Made by a program: the position numbers and the translations under genes. The notes beneath the pieces were generated by a model. That model did no database searches and was not told the DNA's origin. It worked only from the letters and a program-made list of their open reading frames with translations. This document shows positions 22,446-34,400 of a stretch of DNA of 64,000 nt, one piece after another; within the stretch, counting starts at the first letter, position 1, and each line of letters opens with the position of its first letter. Source of the DNA: Phalacrocorax aristotelis (Eukaryota > Chordata > Aves > Suliformes > Phalacrocoracidae); NCBI RefSeq assembly GCF_949628215.1, contig NC_134276.1, forward strand, positions 130,882,125 to 130,946,124. The letters run 5' to 3'.

Positions 22446-25400
22446 CTGAAAGACACACTTTCTTAGTTCAGAATCACAGACAGCTGCACAATACACCTGT
22501 CTCCTGCAAGGAACCACTCACTAGCTTTACATACTAGAGTTTATCCAAGATAGGTAGGGAGTAGTAACTGAAGTTTTAATTCTTCCTATTTGCCTTCTTT
22601 GAGCAGAAGGCACCAAACGTTTCTTTCCAGCAGAACCCAACGATTTTAACTCTCTTTTGGCATCAAAAAATGGTAGTCTGGAAAAAATATTTCCTTACAA
22701 AATCAAGTAAGGCTGGGACCTGACACCACCATTCCAGAAGCTCCACATGCCACCTTTCCCATCAGCCTCTCTGTACAACTGTGAAAACCCCACCTCAACT
22801 ATTGTCGGGCCCTCTTAATTTCAGAAAAACATTAGACCTGAGAACATTAGACACTGTGAAGCAGCACCAAGAGCCTTGTGGGGTCAAGATCTGAAGTGAA
22901 GTAAAATTAGTTAAATCCTCCAAGCTTGAGGTATATAGGGAGAAAAAGGCATTAAGGACCAGCTATCTGGGGAAAAAAAAAAAAAAGGCATCCAGGCAGA
23001 AAAGAGCAAAAAGCCAAAAAACCAGGAGTTTGAAAAGCATCCTCTAAAAGAGAAGTAAAATGTTAATGGCTCCACCCTCTACAGGAAAAGACTTCTGAAT
23101 TAAACAGCCCTATTGCTCAGCTCATTTGAAAATACAAGGCCTGAAAACAGCCCACAGGGAAAAAATGTTACTCTGGATCCCAGGCTAACATAGTTGCAAG
23201 CAGAAGGAAAGCTCTTATACCCAGCATCTTGCTCACCTCAGATACTGGCTCCTTGGTTATCTGTGGCAAAGAAACTTAAAAGAAAAAAAAAGAAAAAAGA
23301 AAGCAGAAATTATTTTCACTTCCTCCTGTCCCAGAGAAAACAGGAAAGCAGCTATTCACGATCCCACCCTGAAAAAGGTTTTATAGCAAAATGCACACGT
23401 CCCAGCAATGAGCTCACATGCACTTCCAGTCACAGCTATGGGCATGGATGCAGAGTTGTAAGAACTGCACCAGTAAGCTCAGCTATCGAGTTCTTGTGTT
23501 CCTCTGGCCTTGCAGCAAAGCAGAGTAACGGGATCCTGCTTTTTTCCTCACATGTGCAAGCATACACAAACACACAGAGAATGAGGTCTACCCCAATTAA
23601 TATCACTACATATGCTGCTGTACTCACCACAGGTGTAGAAAGACGATGCTATCCCATTTCCTTGGACCAGCTTCAGTACTTTATTTACAACGTAGAGGAC
23701 AGAGATAACTCCAAATATTGCAACGATGATGCCAAGGACAAGGCTCTCATCTGGACAAAAGGGAGAGGACAGATGACTGAGAAAGAAAGAGGTAAGCGCT
23801 AGAGGAAGAACATCAAGTGAAGACGTGCAAATGGTAGGGAGAAAAAGAATAATAGTTTGAGAGAGTGGAGAAAATAACACTTTACAAAAGGTGTTAACAG
23901 AACAAAAGCCCACACTGAAAAGGTGCCACTGTCCTTCAGTTTTCCCCATACTCACTGGGCCCAGTCGAAGTTGGTGAGGTAGTCACTGGGCTATGACACT
24001 GCAAGCATTCTTCTCCAGTGCAGCTGAAAGAGCAAATCAGAGAGGTGAGCGTGCACAAAATGAAACACCAGCCAGTTGCAACAATCCTACATAACAGACA
24101 AGTCAAGATGAGCCCGCAAAGCAGAGCAATGCAATGTGGCTAGTGACTTTGGGTTCTTAGTGGGCTGATGCCTACACAGAGAAGACGTGGGGTGGCAGAG
24201 GGGAAGACCCAATTGCCCCAGAAGGCAGAATGTTGTAAAGTTATGTCAAGATGGACAGAGCTTTGAGAAAAATCTCCTCCCCCTGTGAGGCTTGTGTCTG
24301 CTGTCTCTCCTACTCAATGGAGGGGCATAGAGAGAAAAAAGCTCACCTGTTGCAAGGCTTGCAGATGTTACTAAGCGTCAGGAAGAACCGAGGCTTACAC
24401 CTGCAGATTGTGTCTCTGTTCTTTGAACCTGTACAGAAAAGAAGAAACCATTCCCATAACCTGGACAGAGAAGAAAACAAAAGGAGAAAAATCTACTCCA
24501 AGATGGATGGGAGACTATCCCTCTTTGAGCCTGGGACGCTGCTACTGAAGAAAAAGAAGATTCAGTCTATGCCTGAGGACAGGGTTGGGGGAGGATAAAA
24601 ATAACATAAAATAAGGGTACCACTGTCCTGGTAGGTCAGAGACCTCTGTAGAGTCTTGGAAAGGGACTAAAATTACAGTGCAGCTGAAATTGGTCTAATG
24701 GATAATGACAGTTCCAGTGCAAAAGTGGGGAAAGTCACTCAAGTTCAAATGTGACAGGAAGGGGAAATCACATTAGTCAGGCAAAGATGAGGAAGAAGTG
24801 GTCCCATAGCAGCTGGGACTGGTGAGGAAGTCAGTTCGGGGCAGGGAGAAATCAATTCAAGCCATGGGACATGTATCCACTCTTGTGATCTGCTATGCTG
24901 TGAGTGGAAGGGGTAAGAAATGAAAGAGCTATTGCTTCCAAGCAAGTCACAGTATGGGAGAGTAAAACATATGTGGAGGGGAGCAGGCAAGAATAGTGAT
25001 GGAAGGACATAAGTTGCGTGAGGGGAGAAAAAACCATACTGGAATGAGCAGCATGCATTCTGTGGCAAGTGAGGGACAGGACTAAAACAGTTTTACATCA
25101 GCCAAGAGGGAAGGAATTGCTCAAGGGCAGGGTACAATGATGACCCTTGAGGATAGGCATAAGCAGTGGAAACTGTGGCAGAGAAAGATTACTGAGCACC
25201 ACAGGAAATGCTTTCACCAGTGAGACAGCAAACCTCACACCTGGCAGGGTAAGAGACGTGAATTCTGCTTCTCCTGATCCCTCTCCAAAAGAAGAGGGGA
25301 TAGCTTTAGGACCACAAGGTACAAAACATTTAAGGGACATGAACAGAATTAGACTACAGCACGAACTGGAGGGTGCCAAGCAGTACTTGGTTAAGATCTC

Positions 25401-28400
25401 TGATTCGTGGTTGGAGATGAGGCAGCTTGGGACAGCTAACTTCTCCCAGACACCTGCACCATCCCCAGGTCACACCCAATGCCCCTGGGTACAGTTCGGT
25501 ATTACCCAAGCAGCTCTTTAATTTAAAACACTACACAATACACTGTGGTAGTTCAGCAACCAATTGACAAGCAGTTCAGCTTGGCGCTGGGACCAGCAGT
25601 ATTTTCAGCCATTGTACTCAAAGCGCTGCCAGCAATTGGTGAGGGAAATGAAATGAGCATCAGGAGAAACATCCACACAAAGACAAAAAAGGAAGGTGAG
25701 GGGGGAAATCTGCTCTAGAGCCTAAAGACCTTGCTTCAGTACAACCAAAGCAGAGGTACCAAAATTAAGTAGAAAATATCTCCTCACAAAAGCCAAAACC
25801 GAGAAACCATTGAAGGACAAAAGGAAGGTAGAAACTGTGATAGGAAATAGGGGTTGATGCCAAGGCAGGCAAAAAAATAACAGTCTCTCTTGGGAAAGGG
25901 GGCAGGAAAAAACCCAAATATTGTTCCAAAACTACAGTCACTTCAGGGCAAGGTGCTACAGTGTGTCAGAAAGTGAAGAGGGCTGCTAATGTGTACCCTA
26001 GTTCAGTATGTCCGTACTGGAGCCATATCCATGCCATACTCACAGTTGGCAATAACCCCATTGGCACATGAGCTGCAGTTTCTACACTCGAAGAGATCAG
26101 GCAGGCCACTCTGATATTGATTCTTCCGACAGCCGCATACAGTATCTTGCTTTGGGGTACAGGGGGTCTCTACTATCTGTTGGAATTCTGAGGAAAGGGA
26201 AAGCGATCATTGCAGCCTCTTCCCTCACCTTCAGATGAGAGCACCGTTATGATGACGGGTATTGTTATCCCCTAATCTTCCCAGAGAATGGCCAAAAAGG
26301 CCTGCAAACTGAGTCTCAGACTGTAGTAATTTGGTAACCCTTATTCCTGCCACCCCTTCCCATACACTGTCCTTCTGCCCATTCGATTGCTTACTTTTCC
26401 AAGCTTCCTTACTCACCTTGCCATCCCCTCCAGCCCCCCACCTGCCACTACCACCCATTTTGCTCAGGTCATGTAGATAACTCACCTGTACGGCAGCGTG
26501 TACACTGGAAGCATTTAGACATGGTGTTATCAACAGCTGTGAATGTGCCATTAGCACATGGAAGACAGACAGGTGCCTGGTCAGGCCGATCACAGTCTTT
26601 TGCCTTGTAGGTACCTGCAAGAAAATCACTTAACAGAGCTCTGACAGGATGACAACACATTGTCTTAGAGAGGATGGGAGTCATTGATTCTTCAGAGAAA
26701 CCCTGGAGCTGATGGCATAAGGATTGAGTATGCTTCCTCCCACCAGTGTGAGGGACACTGACAGCCCAAAAGAAGAGACACAGAATAAGAGTTTATCTGG
26801 GCAGGGATAGGAACCAAGGAAAAAAAGCACCGATGTGGCTGTAGGACACAGACAGTTTGAGAGTACAGGACAGAGAAATGCCTCTAAGGTGAAGGTCACT
26901 ATTACTGTACTTATTTTACACACCTGCATGGCATCTCATGCAACAGTGGGTCTCTGTGGGATGTAGGTATTGTCCTAGTTGACACTGCACCTGCCTCCTT
27001 TCTCTCCTCAAGGGGTTAGAGGGGTGTCTTCCATTCCAAGCTACCCGATGGACTTGCAATGTATATGGCACTGGAGCAATTTCTACGGATTCCTTCGTCA
27101 ACACACAGATAAATATTAGGATAACCTGTAAATACAGTGGGAGAGAGAGGGAAAGAAAGAGGGAGAGTAACAAGGTGAGAAAACACCATATCCCCTGGCA
27201 GGCTGCACATCTGACTTCAGCTCTTACCATTAGATCTTTTTGTAACTGTGAGTTCAATTGACTTGACCAATTCTGATATCAGGACCCTCCACTGACAAAA
27301 GTGTGCAAGGAGATACTTTACCAACTCCCAACAAACCCATGCCTATTATCTGTGTTTTTAATATGCCATACAACAGTGTCTACGACAAACTGGTTGTATA
27401 TAAAACAAATACTTTTTGTGATGTGCAATTTATAGATGGAATGCCTTGAAAATGCTGCAGCTTGCAAGAAAGTTACTCAAGAGCAAAGGAATGTTTTTGT
27501 TAAAGCAGGCAATAAGGCTGCCCATCTAGAAACAGTTTCAGAGAGAAGAATGCATCCAGTACTTGCAGTTCTACTGAATAAATAAACCAGATGGGAAGTT
27601 TGGAATAAGAAGGCAGAGGAGTATCTCAATGCATGCAAAGTACAGAAAAGCTTCCAAAACCCCTCCTGAGCAAGCCAGCCGTAGAAATGTGGGAAAGTTA
27701 GGTTTTCAATTCCTCCCCTCTTATGTACATTCTTCCTTTTAAACTGCAGCTGTTAACATTCAGTCTGAATAGTCTGCCACAAAAAAAATGCACTTTTTTC
27801 TTTAAATTCCTTTAAGATTTACTTGTTATTTTTCATTTTAAAGATAGCCGTTGTCAAGAATTTAAACAGAAATATTAAGATGGGCATGGCTGCAGCATGA
27901 CTGTAAGAGAATGTGAGTGTGTGTGTGTACACACACACGAAGGAACAGCAGAACAAAGGGTTAAATGAACAGCCTGTACCAATCACGAAGGACACCATTC
28001 CCTGGACATTGTTTTCAGGATGCTATTCCCAGCAGTGAAGTTGAGAAATGTGCTTTTTGTCACGGCCAAAAGGTCTACACTCTGGTAAGATCACAGCACA
28101 GATGACTCATCAGAAAAAGACCCTGCACCAGGAGGATGGTAACTAGATTGCGGCATGTAACAGACACAATTCCTTTGCCTGTCGGCCCAACAGAAAAACA
28201 GACCCTAGACATGCATTTCAAACATGCATTCAGACAAGAAAAAAAATACAGTAACAGAAAGGTTAAAAAGAAAAAATAAAAAACAAAACCAGGAAACAGC
28301 TTGGCCCAAGATTCATAAAGCCTGAAGTCAGCAAGTTTCTACAGCAAAGGCCCATCCCATATCAGCTGATGACTCCTGAAGGGTATGATGTCCAAAAACT

Positions 28401-31400
28401 AGTCTGTAGTGCCATGCAGGAGCCCACTGGTGCCACAAAGACTTGACAGTCAGTGTCCCTTGCTGTCTGCATTACACACAAGGGACCCTGGCCATACATG
28501 TGTTGGTGCTTGTGCCAATGTAGTCTATGCATCAGATCATGTGAATGCATGAAAATCAACCCTTTTTTTGCAAGTAAATACCACCCCACCCCATCCATAC
28601 AATCTCACACCAAGTTTTACTACACTAATTTCCCTACATTGTAGTGTTTTCCTAGCTTGCTTTTTTGGAAGTGATAAGACGCCTAGCTATACAGGCACAG
28701 CTTCAGACTTCTGTTTCTTTTTGCTTTTTCAGCTAGGAGAGTTATAGCAAAAGCAAAGTAAACCAAAAATGGTAAACCACAATGCTGATACCAATTTTGT
28801 GGTTGCAAGCTTAAGAAATGATACACAAAATGAGATGGCTCTGACAGTCCCATGTTGTCCTATTTCTCTCTCAAAATTAAAGCCTCGGGGGAAAGAGGTA
28901 CATACATGAAAGCAACTTGAAACCTCAAAAAGGATAGGACTTTGCAACTCCGACAAAGCAAAAACCCCATTTTTCAGCAAGCTCTGTCATACAAAGACAT
29001 ATTCAATAGACCAGATGCTAAAATGGTGAACAGGAAAAAGAACCACTCATTTAAATAGCTATTGTTTCAGACTTAATTAGCTGACCACAGGATAAATGCG
29101 AGCACTCCACCAACTCAGTAAGAAATCAGCTGCTGAAACAAGTTTTGTAAGTCTTACAATTGACTGCTTGCAGGAAAATGGGTAAAAGATCATTCACACA
29201 GATGGTCTGAGAGCAACAAGTAAAAAATCCTGATTCTCTAGCCAATAGTTAATCCCCTGACATGGGAATATATACAGCCAGCCGATAAACCAGACAAGTC
29301 AGCAATAGAAACAACAGAGGAAAGCATCAAAGATCAAGCCAAAAACACGTACAAGATTGGCTAGATACACCTTCAAAAACAAAAGAAAACAGGAAAGGTG
29401 TTCTCAGTTTTTCAGATTAAGTGAAAGTATGCCTATAAGTATAATCAAACCAGACTTAACACATTATTACTGATGAAAATCTAAGGAACAAAGTCACAGA
29501 CCACAAGTGACTCACAAACCAATGACTCGGCCTTCCAGAAAAAAAAACATTCACATGGTGGAAGGAAAAAAAAAAAACCCAAAACAACACACCACCATCT
29601 TAGGCAGCTCCCTAAGCCGTTCAGCAGTATACTGATTTATACCAATGATGGGCTTCATAAAATTCAGGAAGTAGTCTATTCTATTCTACTTTCATCTATT
29701 TCAGCTAGAAGGGACCTACAACGATCACTTAGTCCAACTGCCTGACCGCTACAGGGTTGACCAAAAGTTAAAGCATATTATTAAGGGCATTGTCCAGATG
29801 CCTCAAATACTGGCAGGCTTAGGGCATCCACCACCTCTCTAGAAAGCCAGTTCCAGTGTTTGACCACCCTCACAGTAAAAAAATGTTTCCTGATGTCCAG
29901 CTGAAACCTCCCCTGGCACAGCTTTGAACCATTCCCACACATCCTATCACTGGGTACCCGGGAGAAGAGCTCAGCACCTCCCTCTGTACTTCCCATCCTC
30001 AGGAAGCTGTAGAGAGCAACGAGGTTGCCCCTCAGCCTCCTTTTTGCCAAACTAGACAAGCCCAAAGTCCTCAGCTGCTCCTCACGGGACGTGCCTTCCA
30101 GCCCTGCCACCAGCTTTGTTACCCCCTCTGCAGGCATTCAAGGACCTTCACATCCTTCTGAGGTGGTGGGGCCCAGGATGGCACGCAGCGCTCAGGCTGA
30201 GGCTGCACCAACACTGAATACAGCAGGAAAATCACCTCTTCTGAGTGCCTGGTTCTGCTGTGTTTGGCGCTCCCCAGGATGCGGTTTGCCCTCTTGCCTG
30301 CCGGGGCACGCTGCTGACTCACATTTTGCCTGCTGTCAGCCAGCACCCCTGGGTCCCTTTCTGCAGGGCTGCTCTCCAGCCCCTCCTCTCCCAGTTTATA
30401 CCTGGGCCCAGCGTTACTCTGTCCCAGGTGCAGAATCCAGCATTCAGACTTGTTAAATGGCATGCCATTAATCATGGCCCAATGCTCCAATCTATCCAGA
30501 TCCCTCTGCAAGGCATCTTGTCCCTCAAGAGAGTCAACAGCACCTCCCGGTTTGGTATCAGCCAACTTGCTAATGGTGCATTCAACTCTTGCATCCAGAT
30601 TGTTCATAAATACATTGACCAGAACTGGCCCTAGAATTGAGCCCTGAGGAACACCACTAGTGACCGGTCACCAGCCAGTTGTGGCTCCATTTACTAAGCA
30701 CTGAAGCCACAAGACATTGTAACAGGTCACTAAGGCAAAGTTAGGAGGTCTTCTACAACTGAAATAAGATGATTTTCTATGGTTAGATTTACAACATGCT
30801 CTGATTCCACTTGCCAGGGGAAGGAATGAGTACCCGCTAGCCAATGCTGCATAGAAAAGTGGACAGCATGTACTACCTAAGCCAAATGATAACTCAAACC
30901 AACAAACCACATCATGCACACCGGTGATTCACATTTTTAGTGGTTGGGGACTGCCCAGGGGAAAAAAAAAAGTCAGCAGAAACTCTAGGTTTTACTTCTG
31001 AAACTGCTGCAGAAAAACAAAATATGGCAGGTGAAAACCAGAACACTGCTTCCTTAACTTCATTCCACCCCTCTAGGTGACAGCTATGCGCCCCACACAT
31101 TCTCCTCACATGTGAGGCAACCCTAGTTCCTTCGCATGTCTCATGCCAACACTTACTGCCCAACAGCTACAGTAAAAAAAAAAAGCTCCACAAGTCCAAA
31201 AGCTCTTCTATGCAAAGTCCTGGCAGCTGAGACAGAAGTTAGGAGCCCCTGCAGCATCTTCAACCTCAAATATTCTTGAATTATGGCCACCAAGACAATT
31301 CACATCCTTGCTGTTCCTCCTGCCTCACCAGTCCACGCAAGCGAGGCGATACCTCTGCAGAGTAAGGCAAAAAAAGAAAGTAACAGTAAAGATAAAAGTG

Positions 31401-34400
31401 AAGAACACAGCCAGATGCAAGAAAGACTGGGAGGTGGGGGGTGGAAATAGGAAAGGACATTTGAGAGCACTGTTCTCAGGCCAAGGAGAAAGAAGGAACA
31501 GTATCTGAAACAGAGGGGCAATGCAGGGAAGTGCAGTGTTCCAGGGCTACTGTATTATCACCTGCCAACATCCACAAGGTTAGGAAATACCAAATTACTC
31601 GGCATGGATGCCACAGCTCTGTATCATGAGCCCTGCCTTCCCTGTGCAGAGCTGTGGCCCTGCTGCTACCTGCAAGGCTCCTAGACCTCAGGGAGAAGGG
31701 TGGAGGAAGCAGGTACAGTGGCACACAGGTATGACAGTATGATGGAACAGAGAAGATGGAGAGGGTTGTGTTGGGAGCAAGATTCCCCCCTTATAGAAAG
31801 CCAGTGGATACCTAGAGGTGTCCGGAGTGGACCCAGGCATGTCACAAAAAGCAAACTGAGTGGGAAGCGGGGGATTAGACAGGTGAGAAGTGACTCCTGC
31901 CCCAACAACCTTGAGACCCCACGCCTGTTCACGCAAACTAACAGGAATGCAATACTTGCTGGAGCAGATGCTCAGGTATTAGTATTCCAAACAATTCAAA
32001 TAGTATTCCTCATCACTAGACTAATGTTTAAAATACTTCCAAATTAAAAATTCCCAGAGTTTAAATCTCCTTAATACAAAAGCATAAATCTGAAAGTTTA
32101 AGAATAAAACCATTTTATAAATCCAGTTGTGCTGTTAAAATCCAGAGATTAGGAGGCTAACTCCTTTTTTTGTATACACCTAACATATTCATCATGTAAT
32201 AAAGCGTTTCCCCACCAACAACCTATTCAGCTTCTCTCAGAGAAGGCTTATGTTTTGCAAATCACGTCTTTAAACCAAAGAACTACCTGCAAATAAAAGG
32301 CACCACAAGTCATTAGAATTTCTCAAATATTTCTTAACAGAAACTTCCTTCTGCTTAAGAGTTCAACATGACACACACCAATGCACAAGTAATCTCCATA
32401 TCAGTCATCTGTAAGCCTTTTTGATGAGTCATTAAAAAAAAAAAACAGCCAGCTTGGAAGTTTGGAAGAAAACAGAGGTCCTGCTCAGAGTGATAAGCTA
32501 CCAAAGAAATCAAGGTGCATGATTACCCTTATGTTCTTTGACTGCTTCTGCCATTTATCAAAAGCTCTTCGAGGTTTGCATTATTTTTTTTTTTTAGTTT
32601 GCTATACAAAGATGCACAGGAAACTAGAACTTCTGCTTTACACATTGAGAAATGTATATTAAAGCAACATTTACAGGAAGCTTTTCTTGTGGCTCACTAA
32701 AACCTGGAAAGGTCAAAAGAAGGATACAAGAGCTATTATTATAAATAATCCTCCATTTTATGAAGATCAGATGAAGGAAATACTGTATTTTAGGCCTTGT
32801 ATAAAACCAGGAGACTGGTGATAGCTTTCACGCAATGAAGAAAGGTCTTAGAAATCTTTATAGAAAAAAAATCCAAACCAAACCCAAAACCTATTATTTA
32901 TCTATAAAGATCATGAACTTCACATCATAAAATGTATATATATAGTATGTAAAGTTAGAAGTTTTTATTTCATATTAATAGAGATAAAGAAAAGAGTGAA
33001 GAAGTCAGTAGATGATCACCGTGATAAGAAAATAACTCTTTAATTTTTCCTTAGACGACACAGCGGTGAACGCTAGGTCAGAGTCCCGAGTCACAGACAC
33101 ACAACACCCCCATAGTTCAGGGATGACTTCAACAGCACAGCTGTACAGCCTCGCAGCAGAGCGCTGTCGGAGCAAGAGCTGCGTGAAGGCTCAGCGGGGG
33201 CCTACCCTTCAATCCCAAGCTGATTTTCAGCTGGGCACGAGCCCTTGGCCTCTGCCCACGCTGTGCTGCAGCCGTCCTCACACCCCTGGTCAGTGACTCA
33301 CTATGTGAATTTTTTTGAGTTGGGTAATTGTCACATGCTGAGTCCTATTCCTTGGACCTGATATACTCCTGTTTGTTTTAATAGGCGAATGTAGCAACAT
33401 TCTCTGAGATGTGCTTTCTACTGTCAGGTTCCCAAGACTGAAACAGAAAGATCTGTGTTACCAAGGGTTCAAAGGAAGCACTCGGTTATCTGGGGATGAG
33501 GACAAGATTATGGAAGAGAACAAGACACCTGCCCCAACTAAAAAGGAAGCCATGATGACTAAAGAAAATGGAAGGAGCTAAATAACAAAATTAGTTTTAC
33601 CCCAAATAATACCCCTACTGCAGAAAATGGATTACTTAATAAAAAGGGAAAGGCATCCAAACTGACTATACTGATTACTTGTGAGAACTTAAAATTCCCA
33701 CATAATTGAAATTGGCACAGATCCAGATATCAACAAGTTCCATTTGGGTAGAAGTGGATAGTCATCAAAAACAGAAATTAAAATTAGATTAATAAGCAGA
33801 TAAAAAGTGGAATGAACCTGGTTGGACAAAGCAATCAGACATGCAATCAAATGCTATGAATTATTAGGAAAAGATCTGAGGACAAAACAGAAAGCGTTAT
33901 GCCAATGTATAAATCCATACGGTTTGAATCCAGAGTGTACTTCTGGCCCCCAATGCTGAGAACATAAATTAACCCAGATATGGCACAGGGAAAGGTAAAA
34001 AGGATGATCAGTGGTACGGAATGGTTGCCATAAGGGGAATGATTAAAAATACTAGTCTGTGAAAGAGACAACAGAGCAGAGGATACTATAGCAAGCTCTA
34101 AAGTCATGAATGCCATGGAGAAGGTAAACTGGGATGGCTGTTCTCCATCTCTTCCAAAGCAAGACCTAAGACGCATCACATAAAACAAGCAGGAGATCGG
34201 TTCAAAACAAATACAAGGAGGTACTTTTTTAACCAATTTTTTTAGCCAGCTGAGGTGCGGGACCCCCTGCAAGAGTGCTGGGAGTGCCAGAAATGTGCCC
34301 AGGTTCCAAAAGTGATCATCACACCCATATCAGCAGAAGAAAAAACACATTCAGTGGTCCGAAATATGAAGACACCATTTCAACTCAGTAATTCCTACAG

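Noticed and set aside
33847-34272. 141-codon hydrophobic minus-strand ORF
   Set aside because: Antisense of the old CR1-type fragment; hydrophobicity follows from AT-rich codons, and no family was recognised.
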